Assembly: GCF_004023625.1 (NCBI RefSeq) | Contig: NZ_RPDJ01000006.1 | Span: 62,001-126,000, forward strand | DNA from: Streptomyces cavernae | GTDB taxonomy: Bacteria; Actinomycetota; Actinomycetes; Streptomycetales; Streptomycetaceae | DNA length: 64,000 nucleotides | Direction: 5' to 3' | Shown here: positions 50,905 through 59,909 of the stretch, piece by piece | Numbering within the stretch: the first letter of the stretch is position 1 | Layout of the letters: every line of letters starts with the position of its first letter | Notes under the pieces: generated by a model | Databases searched by the model: none | Told to the model about the DNA's origin: nothing | The model's input: only the letters and a program-made list of their open reading frames with translations | Program-made: the position numbers and the translations under genes

Positions 50905-53505
50905 ATGGCAACGACCACACCAGCCGGTGTGCGGGCCCACGCCAAGCACGGCGCCAGGCACGGAGGGGACTCCTCCGGCGGAGCCCCCATGACACACCGG
51001 CAGATCATGGAGGCCCTCTCCGGCCTCCTGCTCGGCATGTTCGTCGCGATCCTGTCGTCGACGATCGTCTCCAACGCCCTGCCCGAGATCATCGGCGACC
51101 TCGGCGGCGGTCAGTCCGCCTACACCTGGGTCGTCACCGCCACCCTGCTGTCGATGACCGCGTCGACACCCCTGTGGGGCAAGCTCGCCGACCTCTACAG
51201 CAAGAAGGCGCTCGTCCAGATCGCCCTGGTCATCTACGTGTTGGGGTCGGCCGCCGCCGGTCTGTCCCAGAACCCCGGCATGCTCATCGCCTGCCGTGTC
51301 GTCCAGGGCATCGGCGTCGGCGGTCTGTCCGCGCTCGCGCAGATCGTGATGGCCGCGATGATCTCCCCGCGCGAGCGCGGTCGTTACTCCGGCTACCTCG
51401 GCGCCACCTTCGCCGTCGCCACCGTGGGCGGCCCGCTGCTCGGCGGTGTCATCACCGACACCTCCTGGCTCGGCTGGCGCTGGTGCTTCTACGTGGGCGT
51501 GCCCTTCGCCGTCATCGCGCTGATCGTGCTGCAGAAGACCCTGCATCTGCCCGTCGTCAAGCGCGAGGTGAAGGTCGACTGGGCCGGCGCGTTCTTCATC
51601 TCCGCCGCGGTCTCGCTGCTGCTCGTCTGGATCACCTTCGCCGGTGACAAATACGACTGGCTGTCCTGGCAGACGTACGCGATGGTCGGCGGATCCGTCG
51701 TCCTCGGGCTGGTGTTCGTGCTCGTCGAGTCGAAGGCGAGCGAGCCGATCATCCCACTGCGGCTGTTCCGCAACCGCACCATCACCCTGTCGTCGATCGC
51801 CTCGCTCTTCGTGGGTGTCGCGATGTTCGCCGGCACGGTCTTCTTCGCCCAGTACTTCCAGCTGGCCCGGGACAAGTCCCCGACCATGTCGGGCGTCCTC
51901 ACCATCCCGATGATCGGCGGACTGTTCGTCTCCTCCACCGTCTCCGGTCAGATCATCACCAAGACCGGCAAGTGGAAGGCCTGGCTGGTCGCCGGAGGTG
52001 TCCTCGTCACCGCGGGCCTCGGCCTGCTGGGCACCATCCGCTACGACACGGAGTACTGGAAGACGGCGGTCTTCATGGCGGTCATGGGGCTCGGCATCGG
52101 CATGATGATGCAGAACCTGGTGCTGTCCACGCAGAACCAGGTGGCCCCGGCGGACCTCGGTGCGGCCAGCTCGGTGGTGACCTTCTTCCGCTCCCTCGGC
52201 GGTGCGATCGGCGTCTCGGCACTGGGCGCGATCATGACCAACCGCATCACCGACTACGTCAAGGACGGCCTCACCGGTATCGACCCCAAGTACGCGGCCC
52301 TCGCCTCCGGTTCCGGCTCGGGCGACAGCATTCCGGACATGGACAAGCTGCCCGCGCCGCTGCGCACGGTGATGGAGAGCGCGTACGGGCACGGCATCGC
52401 GGACGTCTTCCTGATCGCCTCCGGCATGGCGCTGGTCGCCTTCTTCGTGACGCTGTTCATCAAGGAGGTGCCGCTGCGTACTTCGGGTGCCCTCACGCAG
52501 GCCGCCGAGGAGAAGGCGCCCGCTCCGGCTCCGGAGCCCAGCCCGGCCGCGGGCTTGTCCCCGAGCCCGGCTCCCCGCCCGATCCCCAGCACGGCCCCTA
52601 CCACCGCCCCCAGCCCGGTGGCTTCGGAGGCGGACGAGGCCGCGGCGCGGGACGGTGGGAACGGCGCGACCCGTGAGAACCGGGCGGCCGGCGAGAACGC
52701 CGCGGCCGATGAGAACCCGGCGACTGGTGAGAAGCGGGCAACCGGGGGCGTCCCGGTCCACGGATTCGTCCGCGGCACCGAGAGCGCGCCCGTCCCTCGG
52801 GCCGCCGTCACGCTGATATCGGCGGCCGGGCGCCAGCTGAGCCGCTCGGTCGCGCAGGCCGACGGCGCCTACTCGGTCGACGCGCCGGGCACAGGCAGCT
52901 ACGTCCTGATCGCCTCCGCCGACGGCTTCCAGCCGCAGGCCTCGACGGTCGTCGTGGGCGAGGACCCGGTCACCTACGACATCCTGCTCAGCGGCACCAG
53001 CGGGCTGACCGGCCTGGTGCGGGACGCCGGGACCGGGGCGCCGGTGCGGGACGCCGTCGTCATCGTCACCGACGTGCGCGGCGATGTGCTGGCCACCGGC
53101 AGGACCGACGAGCAGGGCGAGTTCGGCTTCAGCGAACTGGTCCCGGGTCAGGTGACCGTCGCGGTGAACGCCGCGGGCCACCGTCCGGCCGCGCTGCCCG
53201 TCGAGGTGGGCGGCACCGGGATCACCCGTGTCGAGGTCGGCCTCCGCGCCGGCGCCCGCCTCCAGGGCACGGTCCGGGCACCGCACGGCCCGCTCGCCGA
53301 CGCCCGTGTCACCCTCGTCGACGCGGCGGGCAACGTCGTCGGCACGGCCACGACCGGGGCGGACGGGGCGTACGCCTTCACCGACCTGGACAGCGGCGAG
53401 TACACCGTCATCGCGACGGGTTACCCGCCCGTGGCCACCGCGTTGACCATCGACGGCCCCGGAGCCGACGGCCACGACATCGAGCTCGCACACCCGGACG
53501 AGTAG
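50905..53505 (+). CDS. DHA2 MFS transporter fused to carboxypeptidase-regulatory-like domains
   Basis: 866 residues. Residues about 30-535 are a 14-helix DHA2 drug-proton antiporter (FVAILSSTIVSNALPEIIGD, WVVTATLLSMTASTPLWG, LVIYVLGSAAAGLS, GGLSALAQIVMAAMISPRER). A Pro/Ala/Glu-rich linker (540-610) with short repeats follows, then three beta-sandwich domains (about 612-690, 695-775, 778-866) of the carboxypeptidase-regulatory type, each with a VRGxxxxPVPxAxVTL start and DGAYSxxxxxxGxYxxxA end. With 14 helices the tail is predicted cytoplasmic. The next gene carries the same kind of domain. Confidence 0.88.
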   Translation: MATTTPAGVRAHAKHGARHGGDSSGGAPMTHRQIMEALSGLLLGMFVAILSSTIVSNALPEIIGDLGGGQSAYTWVVTATLLSMTASTPLWGKLADLYSKKALVQIALVIYVLGSAAAGLSQNPGMLIACRVVQGIGVGGLSALAQIVMAAMISPRERGRYSGYLGATFAVATVGGPLLGGVITDTSWLGWRWCFYVGVPFAVIALIVLQKTLHLPVVKREVKVDWAGAFFISAAVSLLLVWITFAGDKYDWLSWQTYAMVGGSVVLGLVFVLVESKASEPIIPLRLFRNRTITLSSIASLFVGVAMFAGTVFFAQYFQLARDKSPTMSGVLTIPMIGGLFVSSTVSGQIITKTGKWKAWLVAGGVLVTAGLGLLGTIRYDTEYWKTAVFMAVMGLGIGMMMQNLVLSTQNQVAPADLGAASSVVTFFRSLGGAIGVSALGAIMTNRITDYVKDGLTGIDPKYAALASGSGSGDSIPDMDKLPAPLRTVMESAYGHGIADVFLIASGMALVAFFVTLFIKEVPLRTSGALTQAAEEKAPAPAPEPSPAAGLSPSPAPRPIPSTAPTTAPSPVASEADEAAARDGGNGATRENRAAGENAAADENPATGEKRATGGVPVHGFVRGTESAPVPRAAVTLISAAGRQLSRSVAQADGAYSVDAPGTGSYVLIASADGFQPQASTVVVGEDPVTYDILLSGTSGLTGLVRDAGTGAPVRDAVVIVTDVRGDVLATGRTDEQGEFGFSELVPGQVTVAVNAAGHRPAALPVEVGGTGITRVEVGLRAGARLQGTVRAPHGPLADARVTLVDAAGNVVGTATTGADGAYAFTDLDSGEYTVIATGYPPVATALTIDGPGADGHDIELAHPDE

Positions 53506-53610
53506 ACCGGGACCCGGCCCGTGGCGCGCGTCCCGGGCGGAGCGCGCGCCACGGACCGGCCCGATGCCGCCGGTCCAGCCAGCCGCAAGCGAAGTGAGAA
53601 GAGAGACGTC

Positions 53611-54432
53611 ATGGGACTGACCGCACGGATACGCACACGCGACGGCTGGGCCGTCCCGCACGCGGTCGTCACGGTGACCGACGCGACCGGCACACAGGTG
53701 CTGCGCGCCGGGGCCGACGAGGAGGGTCTGGTACGGGACGGAACCGCGCTGGTACCCGGGGCGTACACCGTGATCGTTACGGCGATGGGGTACGCGCCCG
53801 CCGCGTCGAGCGCGATCGTGACCGCGACCGGTCGCGCGGACGTGGGGCAGGTGGTGCTGGCCCGGCAGGGCGGCACCGAGCTGCCGCCGCCCGGGCCCTG
53901 GACGATCGACCCTGCGCACACCTCCGTGGGCGCGGTCGCCCAGCACCTGGGGATCTCCAGCGTGCACGGCCGGTTCACGGAATTCTCCGGGCGGATCGAG
54001 ATCTCCCCGGACGACGTGACCAAGTCCCGGGTGGAGGCGGTGATCCGCGCGGTCTCCGTCGACACGGGCAACCGCACCCGGGACGACCACCTGAGGTCGG
54101 CGGACTTCCTGGATGTGGCGAGGTACCCGGAGATCACCTACGTGTCGACGGACCTGACGGCGGCCGGCACCGACCGGTGGACCGTGCACGGCGAACTGAC
54201 CCTGCACGGCGTCGTACGACCCGTCGAGCTGGACCTCGCCTACCTCGGCACCGGCTCCGACCCCTGGGGCGGCACCCGGGCCGCCTTCCGCGCGACCGCG
54301 GAACTGCACCGAAACGACTTCGCCCTCGACCACAACCAGGTGGTCAAGGCGGGCATCGCGTTGATCGGCACCACACTGAAGGTTGAGCTGGACGTACAGG
54401 CCGTGCAGGGCGACACGCTGCCGCAAACATAG
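53611..54432 (+). CDS. YceI-like protein with N-terminal carboxypeptidase-regulatory-like domain
   Basis: 273 residues, no signal peptide. Residues about 1-90: MGLTARIRTRDGWAVPHAV and GAYTVIVTAMGYAPA are a carboxypeptidase-regulatory-type beta domain like those in the preceding transporter. Residues 97-270 are a YceI lipocalin-like domain (WTIDPAHTSVGAVAQHLG, RDDHLRSADFLDVARYPEI) that binds isoprenoid or fatty ligands in known members. Shared domains and position suggest a functional pair with the transporter. Confidence 0.88.
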   Translation: MGLTARIRTRDGWAVPHAVVTVTDATGTQVLRAGADEEGLVRDGTALVPGAYTVIVTAMGYAPAASSAIVTATGRADVGQVVLARQGGTELPPPGPWTIDPAHTSVGAVAQHLGISSVHGRFTEFSGRIEISPDDVTKSRVEAVIRAVSVDTGNRTRDDHLRSADFLDVARYPEITYVSTDLTAAGTDRWTVHGELTLHGVVRPVELDLAYLGTGSDPWGGTRAAFRATAELHRNDFALDHNQVVKAGIALIGTTLKVELDVQAVQGDTLPQT

Positions 54433-54480
54433 GAACGACAGGGACACCCGGCGCGCGGGCCCAGCGCCTAGGCTGCGGGC

Positions 54481-54948
54481 ATGGCACCGAACATCGCTAC
54501 GAACACCGCCGTCTCCCGTGACGAGCTGCTGGACTTCGTACGGCCGCGCCACCGCGCGATCCTGCTCACCCGCCGCTCGGACGGCAGCCCCCAGGGTTCC
54601 CCGCTGACCTGCGGCGTCGACGACTCCGGCCGGATCGTCGTCTCCACCTACCCCGAGCGCGCCAAGACCCGCAACGCCAAACGCGACGAGCGGGTCAGCC
54701 TGATCGTGCTCAGCGACGACTGGGACGGGCCCTGGGTGCAGATCGACGGGACCGCCGAGGTGATCGACTCCCCCGACTCGGTCGAGCCGCTCGTCGAGTA
54801 CTACCGCAACATCGCGGGCGAGCACCCGGACTGGGACGAGTACCGGGCGGCCATGGTCAAGCAGGGCAAGTCGATCATCAGGGTCACGCCCGAACGCTGG
54901 GGACCGGTGGCCACCGGGGGGTTCCCGGCGCGGCTCGCCACCCCCTGA
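54481..54948 (+). CDS. PPOX-class F420-dependent oxidoreductase
   Basis: 155 residues. Split-barrel flavin/F420 fold: RHRAILLTRRSDGSPQGSPL, the deazaflavin-binding segment YPERAKTRNAKRDERVS and WVQIDGTAEVIDSPDSVEPL. These enzymes use F420H2 made by actinobacteria. Substrate unknown. ATG start fits the typical N-terminus. Confidence 0.88.
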   Translation: MAPNIATNTAVSRDELLDFVRPRHRAILLTRRSDGSPQGSPLTCGVDDSGRIVVSTYPERAKTRNAKRDERVSLIVLSDDWDGPWVQIDGTAEVIDSPDSVEPLVEYYRNIAGEHPDWDEYRAAMVKQGKSIIRVTPERWGPVATGGFPARLATP

Positions 54949-54981
54949 CCGCCAGGGCAAGGCCCCGGAGGAACCCGTGCG

Positions 54982-55839
54982 TCAGGCTCCGTCCCGTCGG
55001 GCGCGCGCCACCATCGCCTCGATTCCCGCGATCTGGATCTCCAGACCCGTGGTGAAGTCGCGTTCCCACATCTCGGCCACCGTGCCGGCGCCCCGGGCCT
55101 CGATCAGTTCCCTGGACGCCTCGATGACGTCGCTGATCTGCGGGGCCTCGGTCACGGCGGCCATGGACTGCCTGAAGTACTCGTCCGGGCTCACCCCCGC
55201 CGCCGCACACCGTTCGAGGTAGTGGCCCTCGATCGTGCCGAAGCCGTACACGAACTGGAAGACCGCGGCGATCGCCCCCGCCTGCTCCGCCGGCGACAGC
55301 CCGGTGCGCCGGACAACCCCCTGGATGGCCCTGGAGAAGTCCAGCGCGTTCGGGCCGATATTGAGAAAGCTCCCGGCGAGCGGTGACACCCACGGGTGAC
55401 GGACCAGCGCCGACCGGTAGGCAACGGCGAGTTGCCGCAGGTGGTCCCGCCAGTCCCCGACGGAGTCCGGCCCGTCCGCGTCGGAGCGCGGCCCGTCCGC
55501 GTCGGAGCGCGGCCCGTCCGCGTCGGAGTGGGGCCCGTCCGCGTCGGGCCCGCGCATCTCGCCGAACACCAGGTCGAGCGCCAGTTCCAGCAGATCGTCC
55601 TTGGTGTCCACGTACCAGTACACGGACATCGCGGTGACGTTCAGCTCGGCGGCGAGCCGGCGCATCGAGAACTTGGCCAGCCCCTCGGCGTCCAACAGCC
55701 GTACCGCCGTTTCGATGACGCGGTCCCGGTCGAGCCCGGACGGCTGGCCGCCGCGCGCCGACCCGCCGCGCCGCGCCCTGTCCTCCAGCCAGACGCTGGC
55801 CCGCGCCGGCCGCCCCGTCCGCTCGGCTGCCCTCACCAT
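54982..55839 (-). CDS. TetR-family repressor with a repeated 7-residue insert
   Basis: 285 residues. HTH at about 40-85 (VIETAVRLLDAEGLAKFSMR, VYWYVDTKDDLLELALD). Between helices 4 and 5, residues about 96-123 are four copies of DADGPRS-type heptapeptides (21-bp repeat). The TetR_C-type ligand domain follows. Lies downstream of the MFS gene in the same direction, so it is expressed with the pump and probably acts at the palindromes upstream of it. Confidence 0.9.
   Translation of the reverse strand: MVRAAERTGRPARASVWLEDRARRGGSARGGQPSGLDRDRVIETAVRLLDAEGLAKFSMRRLAAELNVTAMSVYWYVDTKDDLLELALDLVFGEMRGPDADGPHSDADGPRSDADGPRSDADGPDSVGDWRDHLRQLAVAYRSALVRHPWVSPLAGSFLNIGPNALDFSRAIQGVVRRTGLSPAEQAGAIAAVFQFVYGFGTIEGHYLERCAAAGVSPDEYFRQSMAAVTEAPQISDVIEASRELIEARGAGTVAEMWERDFTTGLEIQIAGIEAMVARARRDGA
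55469..55552 (-). repeat. Four 21-bp tandem repeats in the TetR gene
   Basis: Units at 55469, 55490, 55511 and 55532; each contains GGCCCGTCCGCGTCGG. Confidence 0.92.
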
Positions 55840-55956
55840 GGCGCACCTTCCTCGACCTGGTACTCCGCCTCGTGCTCCGGGGAGGGGCCGAAACCCGCCC
55901 CTCCCCGATGCTATGTGCGCGGCGTCGCCCCGTGTCCGGCCCGGGCCGCCGGACCG

Positions 55957-57432
55957 TCACACCGATGCCGTCACCGCAGAATCCTCCCGCTCGGCGCGCC
56001 GCAGCAACGCGGCCGCCACCACACCACCCAGCAGTACCGCGGCCGCCCCCACCAACTGGCTGGTTTCCAGGCCACCGGCGAACGCGTCGGTGATCCGGTC
56101 GCGTTCCTGAGCGGAGTCCGCCCCGGCCAGTGCCGCGGGGAGCGAGGTCGCCGCCACCGGGATCAGCGCGGCGAAGCGGGAGTTGAGGACCGCGCCGAGC
56201 ACCGCCACACCGAGCCCGGTGCCGAACTCGGCCAGGGTGCCGTTGACTCCGGCGCCGACACCCGCCTTCTCCGGCGGGATCGCACTCATGATGGCGTGTG
56301 CCATCGCCGGGCTGGCGATCGCGGCACCCGCACCGATGAGCAGCAGGCCGAGCAGCGTGCCCGGGTAGCCGTGTTCGGTCAGCGTGGCGATCGACACGAG
56401 GCCGACGGACATCAGGATCATGCCGAGGAGGATGGCGACCGGGTGGCCGAGCTTCGTCGTCCACTTGGCCGCCAGGCCCGAGAAGTTGAGGACCACGACC
56501 GTGAGGGCGAGCGGTGCCGTGCGCAGTCCGGCTTCCAGGGCTTCGTAGCCGAGGACGAACTGCAGGTGCTGGGTGAGCAGGAACAGCGAGCCGCCCATGC
56601 CGAAGGTGATGAGCACCGCTCCCGCGACGGCGCCCGTGAACCGGCGGTCGCGGAAGAAGTGCATGTCGAGCATGGGGTACGGGATCCGGCTCTCCCAGTA
56701 GGCGAAGAGGGCCAGCACCACCACGGCCACCGCGGCCGTCGCCAGGACCCGGCCGGAGGTCCAGCCGTGCTCGGGACCGGAGATGATCGCGAATACGAGC
56801 GAACTCATGCCGAGGGTCGACAGCAGCGCACCCAGCAGGTCAGGACGGTCTCCACGGCGGTTCTTGGACTCGGGTACGAGGGCCACCACCGCCACCAGAC
56901 CGAGCGCCGCGACCGGCAGGTTGATCATGAAGATCGCGCCCCACCAGAAGTGTTCGAGCATGAAACCGCCGACGAGGGGCCCGGTCGCGAAGCCGAGCGC
57001 GTTGACCGCGGACCAGATGCCGATCGCCTTGGGCTGCTCCTCGGGCGTGGAGATCTGCATCGCGACGGCGAGCGTGGTGGTGAGCAGCAGCGCGCCGCCG
57101 ACACCCATTCCCGCACGGGCGGCGATCAACTGACCGGTGGTGTCGGCGAGTCCGGCCACCACCGAACCGATGCCGAACAGCGCGAGGCCCGCGATCAGCA
57201 TCTTCTTTCGGCCGTAGCGGTCGGCGGCGGAGCCCGCGGTGAGCAGCAGACCCGACTGGACCAGTGAGTAGGCGTTGATCATCCACTGGATGTCGGAGGT
57301 GGCCGCGCCGAGTTCCTTGGTGAGGGAGGGGATCGCGACGTTCAGCACGGTGTTGTCGAGCAGCACGGTGAGCTGTGCGAGACAGATGACGCCAAGGATG
57401 AGCCAGCGCTGGGGGTGCCCCTGCGTTGTCAT
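55957..57432 (-). CDS. DHA2-family MFS drug efflux transporter
   Basis: 491 residues from ATG at 57432 (AAGGA six bases upstream). 14 predicted helices; family motifs LDNTVLNVAIPSLTKEL, GSAADRYGRKKMLI, GPLVGGFMLEHFWWGAIFMI and the motif-C-like GAGAAIASPAMAHAIM. Exports drugs with proton exchange. TetR regulator gene follows; operators precede. Confidence 0.95.
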   Translation of the reverse strand: MTTQGHPQRWLILGVICLAQLTVLLDNTVLNVAIPSLTKELGAATSDIQWMINAYSLVQSGLLLTAGSAADRYGRKKMLIAGLALFGIGSVVAGLADTTGQLIAARAGMGVGGALLLTTTLAVAMQISTPEEQPKAIGIWSAVNALGFATGPLVGGFMLEHFWWGAIFMINLPVAALGLVAVVALVPESKNRRGDRPDLLGALLSTLGMSSLVFAIISGPEHGWTSGRVLATAAVAVVVLALFAYWESRIPYPMLDMHFFRDRRFTGAVAGAVLITFGMGGSLFLLTQHLQFVLGYEALEAGLRTAPLALTVVVLNFSGLAAKWTTKLGHPVAILLGMILMSVGLVSIATLTEHGYPGTLLGLLLIGAGAAIASPAMAHAIMSAIPPEKAGVGAGVNGTLAEFGTGLGVAVLGAVLNSRFAALIPVAATSLPAALAGADSAQERDRITDAFAGGLETSQLVGAAAVLLGGVVAAALLRRAEREDSAVTASV

Positions 57433-57445
57433 GGATGTCCTTCTG

Positions 57446-57536
57446 CGGTGTACGGGAAAGGGACAGGCCTGGGGTCCCGTACACCGTAAAGCTTTCCCTA
57501 TACGGCGTACAGGAACTTTGCTGTACGCCGTACAGC
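57446..57536 (-). promoter_or_regulatory. Operator cluster upstream of the MFS-TetR operon
   Basis: GCTGTACG-C-CGTACAGC (57520-57536) is a perfect 17-bp palindrome; CTATACGGCGTACAG (57498-57512) is a near copy; CGGTGTACGGGA (57446-57457) and TCCCGTACACCG (57475-57486) form a perfect 12-bp inverted repeat 14-54 bp upstream of the start codon. All share GTACxxx/xxxGTAC halves, fitting a TetR dimer. Confidence 0.75.
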
Positions 57537-57549
57537 GGAAAAGAGAAGG

Positions 57550-57585
57550 GGGCGGTGTCCGAGGTCGAGACCTCGGACACCGCCC
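57550..57585. terminator. Very stable terminator hairpin
   Basis: GGGCGGTGTCCGAGGTC pairs perfectly over 17 bp with GACCTCGGACACCGCCC, loop GA. Terminates the glycosyltransferase operon on the minus strand. Confidence 0.85.
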
Positions 57586-57600
57586 TTGCGGGGGGAAATT

Positions 57601-57689
57601 CTTCCCCGGGAGCCCTTCCGGGGGAGCCCTTCCCGGGGAGCCCAGCCCTTCCGGGTGGTCCTTGCCGGGGAGCCCTTCCGGGGGAGTCG
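57601..57689. repeat. ~15-bp repeats CTTCCGGGGGAGCC after the glycosyltransferase gene
   Basis: About six imperfect units (CTTCCCCGGGAGCC, CTTCCGGGGGAGCC, CTTCCCGGGGAGCC and variants) fill the space from stop codon to terminator. Confidence 0.75.
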
Positions 57690-59909
57690 TCAGTTGCCGC
57701 TGGTCGGCTGCGTCAGGTCGTAGAAGGTCGCGGATCCGACCGTGACCTGCTTGAAGTTCTCCTGGACCCAGGTGCTGATCTGGGACGAGGTACCGGAGTC
57801 GCTGCCGCGCCGGCCGCCACCCATACCGCCGCCGCCCATGCCACCACCGGCGATGAAGTAGTGGATCTTGCCCTCGTTCACGTACTTCTTGAACTCGGCC
57901 AGTGTCGGGGACGGGTCGGTACCGTTGAAGCCACCGATCGCCATCACGGGCTCACTCGTGGAGAGCTGGTAGCTCGCGGCGTTCTGGGCGCCGATGGCCG
58001 CGGCGACCCAGGTGTAGTCACCCGCGTTGGCCTCCAGCAGCTTCTTGGCCTCGTCGCTGACGGCGGCGCCGTTGAGCAGGCCGCCCATACCGCCGCCTCC
58101 ACCCATACCGCCGCCGGCACCACCCTGCTGGCTCTGGCCCTGGTGCTGGTTCTGGAGGCCATCGCCGGGGGCGGCGCCGCCCGGGAGGCCGTTGCCCTGC
58201 TGGTTCTGCTGGCCCTGCTGGTTCTGGCCGGGAGCCCCGCCGGGGAAACCGCCACCCATGCGACCGCCACCGGGACCACCGCCCCCGCCCGGGCCACCGC
58301 GGCCACCGGCCACCGCCGGACCGGCCCTGACGATCGAACCGGTGTGGCCCTCGTTCAGCGTGGTCAGCGTGTACGCCGTCGGACCCGCCACGGAGGTGAC
58401 GAGGCCCAGCGCCAGCACCGCGAGGGCCAGTCGGCGTCCGATCCGGGCGATGAAGACGAAGCCCGACGCGGCGACCAGACCGCCGACCAGGACCAGCCAC
58501 TTCAGCCACGGCAGGTAATCCGAGGAGCGGTTGAGCAGGACGTAGCCCCACACCGCGGTCGCCGTCATGGCGCCCGCCAGCGTCAGCGACGCCCACACCT
58601 TGCCGCGCTCCTCCCACAGGACGGCCGCGCCCATACCGACCAGCGGCGCGATGTAGGGGGCGAGGGCGACGGTGTAGTACTCGTGGAAGATGCCCTGCAT
58701 GAAGCTGAAGACCACCATGGTGATCAGCAGCGAGCCGCCCCAGAGCAGGAACGCGGCGCGCGCCGTGTCCGTGCGCCTGGCCTTCCTCGTGAGCCACAGG
58801 GCAGCCCCGAACAGGATCAGCGCGGCCGGGATCAGCCAGGAGATCTGGCCACCGCTGCCGGAGCTGAACATCCGGTCCCAGCCGGTCTCGCCCCAGTTGC
58901 CGCCGCCGTTGCCGCCGCCGTTGCCGCCACCGCCGCCGACGCTGCCGGTCTCGTTGCCGTTGATGCGGCCGAGGCCGTTGTAGCCGAAGGTCAGCTCCAG
59001 GAAGGAGTTGGTCTGCGAGCCGCCGATGTACGGACGCGAGGACGCCGGCCACAGCTCGACGATCGCCACCCACCAGCCACCGGAGACGACCATCGCCAAC
59101 CCGGCGAGCAGCACCTGCCCGACGCGCTTCTTCAGGCTCGCCGGAGCGAAGACCGCGTACACGACCGCGAGCACCGGCAGGATCAGGAAGGCCTGCAGCG
59201 TCTTCACCAGGAAAGCGAGACCGATCGCGACACCGGCCCACACCAGCCACTTCGTCCGGGCCTTCTCCAGGGCGCGCAGCGTGCAGTAGACCGCGACGGC
59301 CATCAGCAGCGCGAGGGCCGCGTCCGGGTTGTTGAAGCGGAACATCAGCGCGGCGACGGGCGTCAGCGCGAAGACCGCCATGGTGATCAGACCGGCCGCG
59401 GCGCCGAACCGGCGCCGCACGGCCGCGTACAGCACACCGGCGGTGGCGACCGCCATCAGGACCTGCGGGAACAGGATCGCGAAGGAGTTCAGGCCGAACA
59501 GCTTGACCGACAGCGCCATCGGCCACAGCGAGGCCGGCGGCTTGTCGACGGTGATGGCGTTGGCCGAGTCGAGCGAGCCGAAGAAGAGCGCCTTCCACGA
59601 CTGGCTGCCGGCCTGTACGGCCGCGGAGTAGAAGGAGTTGGCGTACCCGGAGGCCGAGAGGTTCCAGGTGTACAGCGCGCCGATCAGGAGCAGCGTGGCG
59701 AGGAACGCGGGCCGGGCCCAGCTGGGGTCCTCGGGCCGGCCGCGCCACAGTCGGCGCCCCAGCGGCTGCTTGGGCTCACCGGCGTCGGGGCCGGTGCTCG
59801 GCCGGGGCGACTCGGGCCGCTCCTGCACGGTGGTCGCGGTTCTGCTGTCCGGGTCCGGCGGTCCCCAGGCGGGGGACGCCTGGGGGGTCGGGTTTGACTG
59901 GATGGTCAT
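57690..59909 (-). CDS. GT39-family (ArnT/PMT-like) membrane glycosyltransferase
   Basis: 739 residues from ATG at 59909 (GAGGAA upstream). About 12 helices from residue 67; the first external loop has the catalytic DKPP region (ITVDKPPASLWPMALS). Gly/Asn-rich inserts (GGGGGNGGGNGGGNWGE) and a Gly/Gln-rich linker near residue 560-620 precede an external C-terminal domain (SDEAKKLLEANAGDYTWVAA, YFIAGGGMGGG). Uses polyprenyl-phosphate sugar, transferring it outside the membrane. The ATG overlaps the stop of the GT2-GtrA gene by 4 bases; the two likely act in sequence. Confidence 0.9.
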   Translation of the reverse strand: MTIQSNPTPQASPAWGPPDPDSRTATTVQERPESPRPSTGPDAGEPKQPLGRRLWRGRPEDPSWARPAFLATLLLIGALYTWNLSASGYANSFYSAAVQAGSQSWKALFFGSLDSANAITVDKPPASLWPMALSVKLFGLNSFAILFPQVLMAVATAGVLYAAVRRRFGAAAGLITMAVFALTPVAALMFRFNNPDAALALLMAVAVYCTLRALEKARTKWLVWAGVAIGLAFLVKTLQAFLILPVLAVVYAVFAPASLKKRVGQVLLAGLAMVVSGGWWVAIVELWPASSRPYIGGSQTNSFLELTFGYNGLGRINGNETGSVGGGGGNGGGNGGGNWGETGWDRMFSSGSGGQISWLIPAALILFGAALWLTRKARRTDTARAAFLLWGGSLLITMVVFSFMQGIFHEYYTVALAPYIAPLVGMGAAVLWEERGKVWASLTLAGAMTATAVWGYVLLNRSSDYLPWLKWLVLVGGLVAASGFVFIARIGRRLALAVLALGLVTSVAGPTAYTLTTLNEGHTGSIVRAGPAVAGGRGGPGGGGGPGGGRMGGGFPGGAPGQNQQGQQNQQGNGLPGGAAPGDGLQNQHQGQSQQGGAGGGMGGGGGMGGLLNGAAVSDEAKKLLEANAGDYTWVAAAIGAQNAASYQLSTSEPVMAIGGFNGTDPSPTLAEFKKYVNEGKIHYFIAGGGMGGGGMGGGRRGSDSGTSSQISTWVQENFKQVTVGSATFYDLTQPTSGN

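Noticed and set aside
50791..54960. A 1,389-codon open frame antisense to the MarR-MFS-YceI unit
   Set aside because: Composition typical of the complement of high-GC coding DNA (Asp/Gly/His/Arg), no family features, and all real genes lie on the other strand.
57426..59897. An 823-codon plus-strand frame over the GT39 gene
   Set aside because: Antisense artefact of high GC content; the minus strand encodes a membrane glycosyltransferase with its motif and start coupling.
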